From JANQOH01 sp965201155 (GTDB taxonomy: Bacteria > Pseudomonadota > Alphaproteobacteria > UBA7887), in assembly GCA_965201155.1 (NCBI GenBank), contig OZ241752.1, positions 2,862,782 to 2,926,781 on the forward strand: DNA of 64,000 nucleotides, written 5' to 3'. The translations under genes were made by a program, and so were the position numbers. Shown piece after piece: positions 18,421 to 27,431 of this stretch; positions within the stretch are counted from its first letter, which is position 1, and the number at the start of each line of letters is the position of its first letter. A model generated the notes under the pieces. The model was given only the letters and a program-made list of their open reading frames with translations, was not told the origin of the DNA and did no database searches.

Positions 18421-18768
18421 ATGTCTCTGAAACGAATGCTGCTTGAAATCGGCACGGGTAACGACCTGCATGGCGGCGACTACACCAAGGCCGCGGTTCG
18501 CGCCGTAGAGGACGCGATCCACCACGGTTCGCTGAGTTTCTTGCGTGCACTGAATGTCAACCCGGCAACCATGATGCATGTTGCCGTGACCGTCGGCGTC
18601 CAGAATCCCGACAATGTCGACACGGCCCGCGTCGCCGCAGCCCTGCCCCATGGCAAGGTCACCGTACAAGCCGTCCCCGGCGGCCTCGACGTCCCGGACG
18701 AAACCGCCGGCGACACCGCGGTCATCGCGACCGCCGCCGTAGTCGTCTCCGTCGACCTGCCGGATTAA
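18421..18768 (+). CDS. Lin0512 family protein
   Basis: A 115-aa protein, MSLKRMLLEIGTGNDLHG followed by DYTKAAVRAVEDAIHHGSL, with a repeated strand-rich core (MMHVAVTVGVQNPDNVD and HGKVTVQAVPGGLDVPDE). I recognise the Lin0512 family, whose function is not established. It starts 18 bases after the transketolase C-terminal gene and is likely in the same operon. Confidence 0.75.
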   Translation: MSLKRMLLEIGTGNDLHGGDYTKAAVRAVEDAIHHGSLSFLRALNVNPATMMHVAVTVGVQNPDNVDTARVAAALPHGKVTVQAVPGGLDVPDETAGDTAVIATAAVVVSVDLPD

Positions 18769-18859
18769 CACGAGACCGGTTTGAGCTCGAATTTCGGGAC
18801 AACCGGTGTAACCGGCTCCGCTGGTCAGATTATCGACATCCGAAATACAGGCGCCCGCA

Positions 18860-19483
18860 ATGCTGACAATCGTTGATCATCCGCTGGTGCGGCACAAGCT
18901 CGGATTGCTGCGGCGGCGGGATACCTCCACTACCGGTTTTCGCAGCATCCTGCGCGAGACGGGCATGTTGCTTGCCTATGAGGCCATGCGCACCATGCCG
19001 GTCGAAACGGTCGAGATCGATACTCCGGTCGCGCCGGCTGATGCGACCGTGCTTGCCGGCAAGAAGCTCTGCCTCGTGTCGATCCTGCGCGCCGGGGACG
19101 GCTTGTTGCAAGGGATGCTCGACTTGATCCCCACCGCACGCGTCGGCCATATCGGCCTCTATCGCGACCCCGAAACACTCGCCGCAGTCGAATATTATTG
19201 CAAGGTGCCCGGCGGCCTTTCAGAGCGCGTCACCATCGTCGTCGACCCCATGCTCGCTACCGGAAACACTGCCGTCGCAGCCGTTGACCGACTGAAAGAC
19301 AACGGCGCACGCGACTTGCGGTTTGTGTGCTTGCTCACCGTGCCGGAAGGATGGCGCACATTTCATGCTGCGCACGCCGACGTGCCGGTATATGCTGCCG
19401 CCATGGACGAACGCCTCAATGATCGCGGCTATATCGTGCCCGGTATCGGCGATGCCGGGGACCGGTTGTTCGGTACCCGGTGA
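18860..19483 (+). CDS. upp: Uracil phosphoribosyltransferase
   Basis: UPRT salvages uracil by joining it to PRPP to form UMP. The 207-aa protein has the family N-terminus (IVDHPLVRHKLGLLRRRDT), the flexible-loop region (KLCLVSILRAGDGLLQGML), the PRPP motif VVDPMLATGNTAVAAV and the uracil-binding C-terminus (YIVPGIGDAGDRLFGT). The length is normal. A VOC gene overlaps its end by four bases. Confidence 0.95.
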   Translation: MLTIVDHPLVRHKLGLLRRRDTSTTGFRSILRETGMLLAYEAMRTMPVETVEIDTPVAPADATVLAGKKLCLVSILRAGDGLLQGMLDLIPTARVGHIGLYRDPETLAAVEYYCKVPGGLSERVTIVVDPMLATGNTAVAAVDRLKDNGARDLRFVCLLTVPEGWRTFHAAHADVPVYAAAMDERLNDRGYIVPGIGDAGDRLFGTR

Positions 19484-19896
19484 GCGCGCCGCTATCGCTG
19501 CTGGGACTCGATCATGTGGTGCTGCGCACCGCGCAGCCCGCGCGCATGGTAGCGTTCTATCGCGATGTGCTCGGATGCGAAGTTGAGCGTGAGGTGGACT
19601 CGCTGGGCTTGATCCAGCTCCGTGCCGGCGCGCATCTCATTGATCTCGTAGATACCAACGGTGAACTCGGGCGCGCGGGTGGCCCGCCTCCGGGGCCGCT
19701 GGCACGCAACATGGACCATTTCTGCGTTCGCGTTGCCGATCTTGATGCCGGAGCGATCACTGCAGCGCTGGCGGCGCATGGCATCGAAGGGCCGGAACCG
19801 GCGCGACGCTACGGCGCCGGAGGCTTCGGCCTCTCGCTCTATATCGAAGATCCCGACGGCAATGTCGTCGAATTGAGGGCGCCGCCGGAAACCTGA
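19480..19896 (+). CDS. VOC family protein (glyoxalase/bleomycin-resistance type)
   Basis: A single VOC-fold protein of 138 aa begins with GTG 19480 inside the end of upp (GTGA). It has LGLDHVVLRTAQPARMVAFYRD, the first metal His, then MDHFCVRVADLDAG and a C-terminal strand ending DPDGNVVELRAPPE with the metal Glu. Family members include glyoxalase I-like and antibiotic-binding proteins; the substrate is unknown. Confidence 0.82.
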   Translation: MSAPLSLLGLDHVVLRTAQPARMVAFYRDVLGCEVEREVDSLGLIQLRAGAHLIDLVDTNGELGRAGGPPPGPLARNMDHFCVRVADLDAGAITAALAAHGIEGPEPARRYGAGGFGLSLYIEDPDGNVVELRAPPET

Positions 19897-19911
19897 CGCC
19901 GTCTCGCAGCG

Positions 19912-20649
19912 CTACCAGTGCTCGATCCAGGGACGCAGATCGAGTTCATGGGTCCAGGCACTGCGCGGCTGCTTGTGCAGATTCCAGTAATTTTCCGCAA
20001 TCGCTTCCGGATCCAGAATGCCGTCGCGGTCCTTGGTCGCATAGCGCTCGGGAAACATATCGGCAATGAATTCCGTGTCGATGGCGCCGTCAATGACAAT
20101 ATGTGCGACATGAATGTTCAGCGGTCCCAATTCCCGCGCCATGCTTTGTGCAACCGCGCGCAGCCCGTGTTTGCCTGCCGCAAAGGCGGAATAACCGCTC
20201 GCCCCGCGAACGCTCGCGGTTGCACCGGTAAACAGGATCGTGCCGCGGCGGCGCGGAATCATATGGCGCGCTGCCTCGCGGCCCAGCAAAAAGCCGCCAT
20301 AACACGCCATTTCCCAAACCTTGCGAAAGACACGGCTGGTCGTCTCGGTGATGGGAAACCGAACATTGGCGCCGATATTGTAAACGGCGACGGCGATGGG
20401 ACCGATTTCGCGCTCCACTTGCTCGACAAACGGCGCCATTTCCTCTTCCGAACGGGCGTCGACGCCGAATGCATGGGCCTTGCCGCCATCGCCGCGGATG
20501 CGCTCCGCCAACGCTTCCAATTGATCGACGTGCCGCGCCCGCCGCGTGATCACGGCCTGATAACCTTCCCGCGCAAACCGCCGCGCTACTGCGCCGCCGG
20601 TCGCATTCCCCGCGCCGATCACCAGCGCGACGTCATTTTCGCTGACCAA
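19912..20649 (-). CDS. SDR family oxidoreductase
   Basis: An atypical SDR with NAD(P) motif ALVIGAGNATGGAVARRF, NIGANVRF in place of NNAG, GATASVRG and the active-site YSAFAAGKHGLR, in which Tyr and Lys are six apart rather than four. I set the start at TTG 20649-20647 because AAGGAG (20662-20657) lies seven bases upstream; an in-frame ATG 13 codons earlier has no such site. The C-terminus contains KQPRSAWTHELDLRPW, shared with many SDRs of unknown role. Confidence 0.82.
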   Translation of the reverse strand: MVSENDVALVIGAGNATGGAVARRFAREGYQAVITRRARHVDQLEALAERIRGDGGKAHAFGVDARSEEEMAPFVEQVEREIGPIAVAVYNIGANVRFPITETTSRVFRKVWEMACYGGFLLGREAARHMIPRRRGTILFTGATASVRGASGYSAFAAGKHGLRAVAQSMARELGPLNIHVAHIVIDGAIDTEFIADMFPERYATKDRDGILDPEAIAENYWNLHKQPRSAWTHELDLRPWIEHW

Positions 20650-20788
20650 CCCGTATCTCCTTGTTCGCCTTGATGCCTGTTTCCGCAAGCTGACAAATCA
20701 ACGTGGCGTGATGCGGCCCTGCGGCGAAAGTGCGCAGCGCGAAATATGTCAGATGATGCAAGGTGTTCGCGGCGCCCGTGCGCGCCGG

Positions 20789-21664
20789 TCATCGCGTTGG
20801 CTCGGGGGTATCGCCGGTATAGTCGTAAAATCCGCGGCCGACCTTGCGGCCAACCCAGCCTGCCTCGACATACCGAACCAGTAGCGGGCAAGGGCGGTAT
20901 TTCGTGTCCGCAAGGCCGTCATGCAACACTTGCATCACCGCCAGACAAACATCAAGGCCGATGAAATCCGCCAACTCCAGCGGACCCATCCGGTGGTTGG
21001 CGCCAAGCTTCATCGCCACGTCGATCGCTTCCACCGATCCCACACCTTCGTAAAGCGTGTAGACTGCTTCGTTGATCATCGGCAGCAAAATTCGATTCAC
21101 GATGAAAGCCGGAAAATCCTCGGCGCTGACCGGAGTTTTGCCAAGCCGGACCGCCAGCAAGCGCACCGTCTCATAGGTGGCGGCGTCGGTCACCAATCCC
21201 CGGATCAATTCCACCAACTGCATCATCGGCACCGGGTTCATGAAGTGCATGCCGATAAAGCGTTCCGGTCGATCGGTCGATGCGGCAAGCCGCGTAATGG
21301 AAATGGACGATGTGTTGCTCGCAACCAGCGTTTCCGGCCGCTCAAGCAACGGGCACAATTCCCGGAAGATCGCGACCTTGACCGTTTCATTTTCCGTCGC
21401 CGCCTCGATCACGAGATCGACGCCGGAGGCTGCGGCAAGGTCGGTCCCCGTCGTGATGCGCGCCAGAGCCTCCGCCTTGTCGAGCGCGCTGATTGTGCCG
21501 CGGCCCAACTGACGGCCCATATTGCGGTCGATGGAATCCAGCGCTTTCTCCAGCGCAGCCGGAGCAACGTCGACCAGCGCCACGTCAATGCCCGCAAGGC
21601 CGCAGACATGCGCGATGCCGGACCCCATCTGGCCCGCGCCGATAACCGCGACCTTGTCAACCAT
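20789..21664 (-). CDS. hbd: 3-hydroxybutyryl-CoA dehydrogenase
   Basis: The 291-aa enzyme has the NAD motif VAVIGAGQMGSGIAHV, the catalytic GMHFMNPVPMMQLVELI with His, and the C-terminal domain (FIVNRILLPMINEAV, LGANHRMGPLELADFIGLD). It oxidises 3-hydroxyacyl-CoA in beta-oxidation or PHB-related metabolism. Its start overlaps the end of etfA by eight bases, and hbd-etfA-etfB read as one operon. Confidence 0.93.
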   Translation of the reverse strand: MVDKVAVIGAGQMGSGIAHVCGLAGIDVALVDVAPAALEKALDSIDRNMGRQLGRGTISALDKAEALARITTGTDLAAASGVDLVIEAATENETVKVAIFRELCPLLERPETLVASNTSSISITRLAASTDRPERFIGMHFMNPVPMMQLVELIRGLVTDAATYETVRLLAVRLGKTPVSAEDFPAFIVNRILLPMINEAVYTLYEGVGSVEAIDVAMKLGANHRMGPLELADFIGLDVCLAVMQVLHDGLADTKYRPCPLLVRYVEAGWVGRKVGRGFYDYTGDTPEPTR

Positions 21665-22610
21665 TGCCGCCGTCCTGCCCGGAAAGCCTTGCGGTCAATT
21701 CCGGCACCAACTTGAACAGGTCGCCTACAAGGCCGAAATCGGCAACCTGGAAGATCGGAGCTTCCTCATCCTTGTTGATCGCAACAATCACTTTCGAGTC
21801 CTTCATACCCGCGAGATGCTGGATGGCGCCCGAAATACCGACGGCGATGTAGAGTTCCGGTGCCACGATCTTGCCGGTTTGGCCAACCTGATAGTCGTTG
21901 GGGACGAAACCCGCATCGACCGCCGCCCGCGATGCGCCTACCGCGGCACCCAGCCTGTCCGCCAGTGCCTCGAGAATGGCAAAATTCTCGCCCGAACCCA
22001 TGCCGCGCCCGCCGGATACAATAACCCGCGCGGATGTGAGTTCCGGTCGTTCCGACTCCGAGAATGCGCGGCCGACAAATCGCGCACCGGTCGCTCCGGC
22101 GTCGGTGCCGTCGACGGCTTCCACCGATGCCTCGCCGCTCTCCGGGCGAGCCTTGAACGCTGTGCTTCGCACCGTGATCAGCTTGGGCGTGTCGCTGCTG
22201 CGTACGGTCGCTACCGCATTGCCGGCGTAAATCGGCCGTTCGAACGTGTCGGTGGAAATCACCGCTGTAATGTCCGAAACCTGTTGCACGTCGAGCATCG
22301 CCGCAGCGCGTGGCAGCAGGTTTTTTCCGAACGTTCCCGACGGCGCCAGGACATGGCTGTAAGATCCGGCAAGGCGAACCACCAGCGGCGCCAGCGTCTC
22401 CGCGAGCTGATGCTCAAGCGCCGCATGATCCACTACCAGCACACGGGCCACGCCCGTGATTGCTGCGGCCGCTTCCGTAACGCCGCTGCAACCTGAACCC
22501 GCAATCAACAGGTCGATCTCGTCGCTCAGCTCCGACGCTGCCGCCACCGTGTTCAGCGTCGCCGGCTTGAGCTCCGCATTGTCATGCTCGCCAATAACCA
22601 GAACCGGCAT
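21657..22610 (-). CDS. etfA: Electron transfer flavoprotein subunit alpha
   Basis: The alpha subunit (317 aa) carries the FAD-binding C-terminal domain (VSGGRGMGSGENFAILEALADRLGAAVGASRAAVDAGFVPNDYQ, split here only by my reading) with GVSGAIQHLAGMKDSK-like sequence GISGAIQHLAGMKDS. ETF passes electrons from acyl-CoA dehydrogenases to the ETF-quinone oxidoreductase. The start codon overlaps the etfB stop (TGATG). Confidence 0.95.
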   Translation of the reverse strand: MPVLVIGEHDNAELKPATLNTVAAASELSDEIDLLIAGSGCSGVTEAAAAITGVARVLVVDHAALEHQLAETLAPLVVRLAGSYSHVLAPSGTFGKNLLPRAAAMLDVQQVSDITAVISTDTFERPIYAGNAVATVRSSDTPKLITVRSTAFKARPESGEASVEAVDGTDAGATGARFVGRAFSESERPELTSARVIVSGGRGMGSGENFAILEALADRLGAAVGASRAAVDAGFVPNDYQVGQTGKIVAPELYIAVGISGAIQHLAGMKDSKVIVAINKDEEAPIFQVADFGLVGDLFKLVPELTARLSGQDGGNG

Positions 22611-23359
22611 CAGATCACTCCCGTGTCTTCGCGCAATCGCGTAACCAGTTCCTCGACATCGGCCACCTTGACTCCGGCCTCCCGTTTCGGTGGTTCCGTT
22701 ACGCTGAGGGTTTCCAGGCGCGGTGTTACGTCGATGCCGTAATCCGCCGGCGTCTGTACGGCGATGGGTTTCCGTTTCGCCCGCATGATATTCGGAAGGG
22801 ACGCATAACGCGGCTCATTCAACCGCAAATCGGTGGTGACCACGGCCGGAAGCGACAAGGCCACGGTTTCCAACCCCCCGTCCACTTCGCGTGTCACTTC
22901 CACTTCGCCGCCGTCCGGCGTCACTTTCGATGCGAAAGTGCCCTGTGGCCATCCCAGCAGCGCCGCCAGCATCTGCCCGGTCTGGTTGGAGTCGTCATCA
23001 ATGGCCTGTTTGCCGAGAATGACCAGATCAGGGTTCTCGGCCTCGACAACGCGGGCCAGTATCTTGGCAACGGCAAGCGGTTCGAGCACATCGTCATGGC
23101 GCACCAGAATGCCGCGATCGGCGCCCATGGCAAACGCCGTCCGCAAGGTCTCCTGACACGCTTGCACTCCCATCGACACGGCGATGATCTCTTTCGCTGC
23201 GCCCGCCTCCTTGAGCCGAACCGCCTCCTCCACAGCGATTTCGTCAAACGGATTCATCGACATCTTGACATTCGCTGTCTCGACGCCGCTCTTGTCGTTC
23301 TTCACCCGGATCTTCACATTGTAGTCGATGACGCGCTTGACCGCGACGAGAACCTTCAT
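22610..23359 (-). CDS. etfB: Electron transfer flavoprotein subunit beta
   Basis: The protein (about 249 aa) begins MKVLVAVKRVIDYNVKIRV, the family N-terminus. I start it at ATG 23359 because GGAG lies nine bases upstream; an in-frame ATG five codons earlier is less likely, since the GGAG follows it directly. DLVILGKQAIDDDSNQTGQM is the conserved AMP/FAD-contact region. Several acyl-CoA dehydrogenases in this window could be its electron donors. Confidence 0.95.
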   Translation of the reverse strand: MKVLVAVKRVIDYNVKIRVKNDKSGVETANVKMSMNPFDEIAVEEAVRLKEAGAAKEIIAVSMGVQACQETLRTAFAMGADRGILVRHDDVLEPLAVAKILARVVEAENPDLVILGKQAIDDDSNQTGQMLAALLGWPQGTFASKVTPDGGEVEVTREVDGGLETVALSLPAVVTTDLRLNEPRYASLPNIMRAKRKPIAVQTPADYGIDVTPRLETLSVTEPPKREAGVKVADVEELVTRLREDTGVI

Positions 23360-23470
23360 CAAGTCTGGCTCCATAACAGGCTGGCAGGAAACACGCGCAC
23401 GGACGCCGTGACGGCGCGCGCACGATAGGTTTGCCCCTGCGGCAAGTCAACGACGCGCCGCGCGGAAACA

Positions 23471-23680
23471 CTAGGCGCCGCTGATGAATACCGCGTATAT
23501 GACTATCAGCGTAACGGCGACACCCTGCAAGATGACCCGAAGACGCATCATGGCGTTGCCGTAACGGCGGTTGAACTCGCCGCCGCGCAGCATGCTGATG
23601 GTGCCGACAAGCAGAACTATGAGAACCGCCGCCAATGCGACGCCGATCAGCATGGGGAATACCGCTTGCAGCGCTTCCAT
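23471..23680 (-). CDS. HIG1-domain twin transmembrane protein
   Basis: A 69-aa protein with two predicted membrane helices (about residues 8-30 and 50-66) separated by a basic loop, GGEFNRRYGNAMMRLR. That loop is the signature of HIG1-type twin transmembrane proteins, which in mitochondria and some alphaproteobacteria associate with respiratory supercomplexes. Its place upstream of etfB in the same orientation is common in alphaproteobacteria, and it may belong to the operon. Confidence 0.82.
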   Translation of the reverse strand: MEALQAVFPMLIGVALAAVLIVLLVGTISMLRGGEFNRRYGNAMMRLRVILQGVAVTLIVIYAVFISGA

Positions 23681-23887
23681 CCAACCCTCCTGAGGCGCGG
23701 CCGCCCTGCATGATCTTCAAGGACGAAAATGATAATACCCGTCCGGCGCACCGGGCAGCGGCTGCCCCGGCGTCGGGTGTGCCGCCGCAGCGCCTTGATT
23801 CCTCGCTGTTGTCGCGTAATTCTGCGTCCGCGTTCGATTTGTGACAACCCTGCGAAACGCCACGATGCCATTTGCCGGAACAATGAG

Positions 23888-24079
23888 ATGTCTGACCGCT
23901 TCGAGGGCCATCCACTGCGCGAACTCACGGGCCGCTTATGGCCGCATTGTACCGGCAGGAGTGCTGTCCTTGCACGACTTTGCGGGACGCACCGCTATCT
24001 TGCCGTGACTTTCGGGCGCGGAGAAGAATCTGCCGGGATTCGCGCGGCGTTCCGCTCGCATTTCAAGGCTCCGGAATAA
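23888..24079 (+). CDS. Possible small protein preceding ferredoxin reductase
   Basis: In the 400-base gap upstream of the reductase, a 63-codon frame begins MSDRFEGHPLRELTGRLWP and ends exactly at the next start codon (TAATG, one-base overlap). The arrangement is typical of coupled genes. The upstream ribosome-binding site is weak and I recognise no family, so it could be chance. The rest of the gap (23,681-23,887) shows no other feature and presumably holds the divergent promoters. Confidence 0.33.
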   Translation: MSDRFEGHPLRELTGRLWPHCTGRSAVLARLCGTHRYLAVTFGRGEESAGIRAAFRSHFKAPE

Positions 24080-25401
24080 TGGCGCAGCGTTTGTCCATTG
24101 CCATAGTCGGCACCGGTCCGGCGGGGTTCTACGCCGCGCAGGCATTCCTGCGCCGCAACACGCCATGCGCCATCGACATGATCGACCGCCTGCCGACACC
24201 CTTTGGACTGGTGCGTGCGGGAGTCGCGCCGGATCATCAATCAACCAAGCAGATCACACGCCTTTTCGACAAGATCTTGCGTGACAAGGCCGTGCGCTTC
24301 GTCGGCAATGTGGAACTCGGTGCTGCTGTCAGTCTCGCCGATCTGACCCGACTCTATGATATCGTCATATTGGCTTTCGGCGCACAGGTCCCCCGCCGGC
24401 TGGGCATCCCTGGTGAAGATCTCGTCGGGGTGGCGGACGCCACCCGCTTCGTCAATTGGTACAACGCAGTGCCCGGCGCGGACGACCTGTCCGCCCTGGT
24501 CGCTGCCAGGACTGCCGTCATTGTCGGCAACGGCAATGTCGCTCTCGACATAGCGCGCCTGTTGGCCAAGACGGACCGCGAGCTTGGGGACAGCGACATC
24601 AACCCGAAAGCCGCTGCGGCAATTGCCGCAGCACCGCTGCAGGATATTGTCGTCGTCGGGCGCCGGGGGCCGCTGCAAGCCAGTTTCACTGCGCCGGAAC
24701 TGAGCGAATTCGGGAAACTTGCAGAAGCGTCCGTTGTCGTCTCTGCATCCGACTTGCCGGACAATGCGGACAGCGTGGATAAAGCCGAACGGCCCAGGAA
24801 AGAAAAAATCCTGCGCCTGCTTCGCGCCTGTGCCGAGGGCGGAACACCCGAGGGCGCGCGGCCGGTGCGAATTCGATTTCTGTTCTGTGCATCACCGACC
24901 GAGATACTCGGGAACGGGCAGATGACTGGGGTTCGCCTCGTGCGCAATCGCCTGGAAGACGCGCGCGCAGTCGCTACCGGCGAGACCTTCGATATACCGG
25001 CCGAACTCATGGTCTCGGCCATCGGCTATCGCGTGGCGGCAGATATTGCGGGCCTCCCCGTCGATGAACGGCGTGGTATTGTCGCCAATTCTGATGGTCG
25101 CGTCGCACCCGGCGTCTATGTCGTGGGGTGGGCGCGGCGTGGCCCCCGGGGCGTGATCGGGACCAATCGCAACGATGCGCGCTCCGTGGTCGAGCGAATC
25201 CTCGCCGACGAAATCACACCCGGCAAGCCGGGGCCGCAGGGCCTTGATGCGCTGCTGGCGGCCAATGCCATGCGACCGGTGGACTATGAAGGATGGCGGC
25301 ATATCGACGCCGCCGAAATCGCTGCTGCCAACGGGGCCGGCGCGCGTCCTAGGATCAAGTTCACCCGCCTCGCCGACATGCTGGCCGCCGCCGGAGATTG
25401 A
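24079..25401 (+). CDS. Ferredoxin/adrenodoxin-NADP+ reductase (FprA-like)
   Basis: The 440-aa flavoprotein starts at ATG 24079 (MAQRLSIAIVGTGPAGFYA); an earlier ATG at 23,938 would read through unrelated sequence. It shows the FAD motif, IDRLPTPFGLVRAGVAPDHQ, the NADP motif AVIVGNGNVALDIARLL, VVVGRRGPLQASFTAPEL and GWARRGPRGVIGTNR. These are diagnostic of the adrenodoxin-reductase family. It moves electrons between NADPH and ferredoxin. dxs follows by 75 bases, so it may feed the iron-sulfur steps of the MEP pathway, though that link is inferred. Confidence 0.92.
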   Translation: MAQRLSIAIVGTGPAGFYAAQAFLRRNTPCAIDMIDRLPTPFGLVRAGVAPDHQSTKQITRLFDKILRDKAVRFVGNVELGAAVSLADLTRLYDIVILAFGAQVPRRLGIPGEDLVGVADATRFVNWYNAVPGADDLSALVAARTAVIVGNGNVALDIARLLAKTDRELGDSDINPKAAAAIAAAPLQDIVVVGRRGPLQASFTAPELSEFGKLAEASVVVSASDLPDNADSVDKAERPRKEKILRLLRACAEGGTPEGARPVRIRFLFCASPTEILGNGQMTGVRLVRNRLEDARAVATGETFDIPAELMVSAIGYRVAADIAGLPVDERRGIVANSDGRVAPGVYVVGWARRGPRGVIGTNRNDARSVVERILADEITPGKPGPQGLDALLAANAMRPVDYEGWRHIDAAEIAAANGAGARPRIKFTRLADMLAAAGD

Positions 25402-25476
25402 CGGCGGCCCCACCGTCAGGCTACCAAGTAAAGCAACAACCTGCGATCCTGCGCAGCTTTGACAAGGCGCGGTTTC

Positions 25477-27408
25477 ATGGCACCTCCAATCGCGAGCGAA
25501 ACGCCGCTTCTCGACCGGATTAACGAGCCTGAGGATATAAGAACACTCAAGCCGTCCGATTTGCGGGCACTCGCGGAAGAAGTGCGGCGCGAACTGATTG
25601 AGGTGGTCTCGCGCACCGGTGGCCATCTCGGCGCCGGACTGGGGGTTGTCGAACTTACCGTGGCACTGCACCATCTGTTCGACACTCCGCGTGACCGGTT
25701 GATCTGGGATGTCAGCCACCAGGCCTATCCGCACAAGATTCTCACCGGACGGCGGGAGCAAATGCGTACCGTTCGCCAAGGCGGTGGCCTCTCCGGCTTC
25801 ACCCGCCGCGCGGAAAGTCCCTACGACCCCTTCGGCGCGGCGCACGCCTCGACATCCATTTCGGCCGGTCTCGGCATGGCGGTCGCACGCGACCTCGCAG
25901 GCGGTAACAATAATATCATCTGCGTCATCGGCGACGGCTCCATGAGCGCCGGCATGGCCTATGAGGGTATGAACAATGCCGGGACGCTGGAGAGCCGGCT
26001 GATCGTTGTGCTGAATGACAACGATATGTCCATAGCGCCTCCGGTCGGCGCCATGAGCGCATATCTCTCGCGGCTCATCTCGTCGCACAGCTACCGCAAT
26101 TTGCGTCACGTCGCGGCGCAAGTCGCGCGCAAGTTTCCCAGGCCCATGGCCCAAATGCTGATACGGGCGGAGGGATATGCCCGCGGCCTCGTTACCGGCG
26201 GTACATTGTTCGAGGAACTGGGGTTCTATTATGTGGGCCCCATCGACGGCCACAATATCGATCATCTCCTGCCGGTGCTGCGCAACGTGCGCGACGCCCG
26301 GCGCGGCGGCCCCGTGCTTGTGCATGTGGTCACCGAGAAGGGCCATGGATACGCACCGGCCGTCAAGTCGGCCGACAAATTTCACGGCGTCTCGAAATTC
26401 GACGTCGTCACCGGTACGTCAACCGCAAAGAAAAAGGCTGGCCCTCCGAGCTACACGTCAGTGTTCGCCAAAGCCCTGATTGCAGAAGCGCGCCGCGACG
26501 ACCGCATCATCGGCATCACGGCGGCCATGCCGTCGGGCACCGGTATCGACAAGCTGGCCGAAATCTTCCCTGAACGGGTGTTCGATGTTGGCCTCGCGGA
26601 ACAGCACGCCGTAACTTTCGCTGCCGGGCTGGCAGCCGAAGGCTATCGCCCGTTCGCCGCCATCTATTCCACCTTCCTCCAACGCGCATACGACCAGGTG
26701 GTGCACGACGTTGCGATCCAGCGCCTGCCCGTGCGCTTTGCCATCGACCGTGCCGGCCTCGTCGGAGCTGACGGCCCTACCCACGCCGGCTCGTTCGATG
26801 TGAGCTTTCTGGCGAACCTGCCGGATTTCATCGTCATGGCCGCCGCCGACGAGGCGGAACTCATGCATATGGTCGCGACTGCAGCGCGCATCGACGACCG
26901 GCCGTGCGCCTTTCGTTACCCGCGCGGCGAAGGGGTGGGTGTCGCCTTGCCCGAACAAGGCACAGCGCTGGAAATCGGCAAGGGCCGCATCCTTCGGGAA
27001 GGCGGTGCCGTCGCTATTCTTTCTTTCGGTGCGCGGCTGGCGGAAGCCCTCAAGGCCGCCGATGCGCTGGCCGCCCGCGGGCTGTCTGCTACCGTCGCCG
27101 ACGCCCGGTTCGCCAAGCCGTTGGATACCGACCTGATCCTGCGGCTCGCTGCCGGGCACGAAGTGCTGATCACTGTTGAAGAAGGCGCTGCGGGGGGGTT
27201 TTCCGCCCATGTGATGACCGCACTGGCGCGTGCCGGAGCGTTCGACCAGGGACTGAAATTCCGCCCACTGACGCTGCCTGACAGCTTTATCGCACAGGAC
27301 ACACCGGCGCGGATGTACGAAACCGCGGGCTTGGTTGCATCCGACATCACAGCCGCCGCTCTCGCCGCGCTGGGCCGCACGGAAACCATAGCGGCCACTC
27401 CGGCTTGA
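25477..27408 (+). CDS. dxs: 1-deoxy-D-xylulose-5-phosphate synthase
   Basis: DXS condenses pyruvate and glyceraldehyde-3-phosphate with ThDP, the first step of the MEP pathway. Motifs include HLGAGLGVVELTVALHH, VIGDGSMSAGMAYEGMNNAG for ThDP/Mg binding, VGLAEQHAVTFAAGLAAEG with the catalytic Glu, and DRAGLVGADGPTHAG. I use ATG 25477 (MAPPIASETPLLDRIN) with AAGGCG upstream; a TTG six codons before is possible. At 643 aa the length is normal. A stem-loop follows the stop codon. Confidence 0.96.
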   Translation: MAPPIASETPLLDRINEPEDIRTLKPSDLRALAEEVRRELIEVVSRTGGHLGAGLGVVELTVALHHLFDTPRDRLIWDVSHQAYPHKILTGRREQMRTVRQGGGLSGFTRRAESPYDPFGAAHASTSISAGLGMAVARDLAGGNNNIICVIGDGSMSAGMAYEGMNNAGTLESRLIVVLNDNDMSIAPPVGAMSAYLSRLISSHSYRNLRHVAAQVARKFPRPMAQMLIRAEGYARGLVTGGTLFEELGFYYVGPIDGHNIDHLLPVLRNVRDARRGGPVLVHVVTEKGHGYAPAVKSADKFHGVSKFDVVTGTSTAKKKAGPPSYTSVFAKALIAEARRDDRIIGITAAMPSGTGIDKLAEIFPERVFDVGLAEQHAVTFAAGLAAEGYRPFAAIYSTFLQRAYDQVVHDVAIQRLPVRFAIDRAGLVGADGPTHAGSFDVSFLANLPDFIVMAAADEAELMHMVATAARIDDRPCAFRYPRGEGVGVALPEQGTALEIGKGRILREGGAVAILSFGARLAEALKAADALAARGLSATVADARFAKPLDTDLILRLAAGHEVLITVEEGAAGGFSAHVMTALARAGAFDQGLKFRPLTLPDSFIAQDTPARMYETAGLVASDITAAALAALGRTETIAATPA

Positions 27409-27412
27409 ACCG

Positions 27413-27431
27413 CTCCTGCGGCGCGCAGGAG
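27413..27431 (+). terminator. Stem-loop after dxs
   Basis: Four bases after the dxs stop, CTCCTGCG (27413-27420) pairs perfectly with CGCAGGAG (27424-27431) around a three-base loop. There is no T-tract, so it may be a 3'-end stabilising hairpin or an imperfect intrinsic terminator. Confidence 0.5.

Noticed and set aside
24079..27408. A dedicated isoprenoid operon
   Set aside because: Only dxs and a general ferredoxin reductase are adjacent; no other pathway gene follows, so co-function is not claimed.
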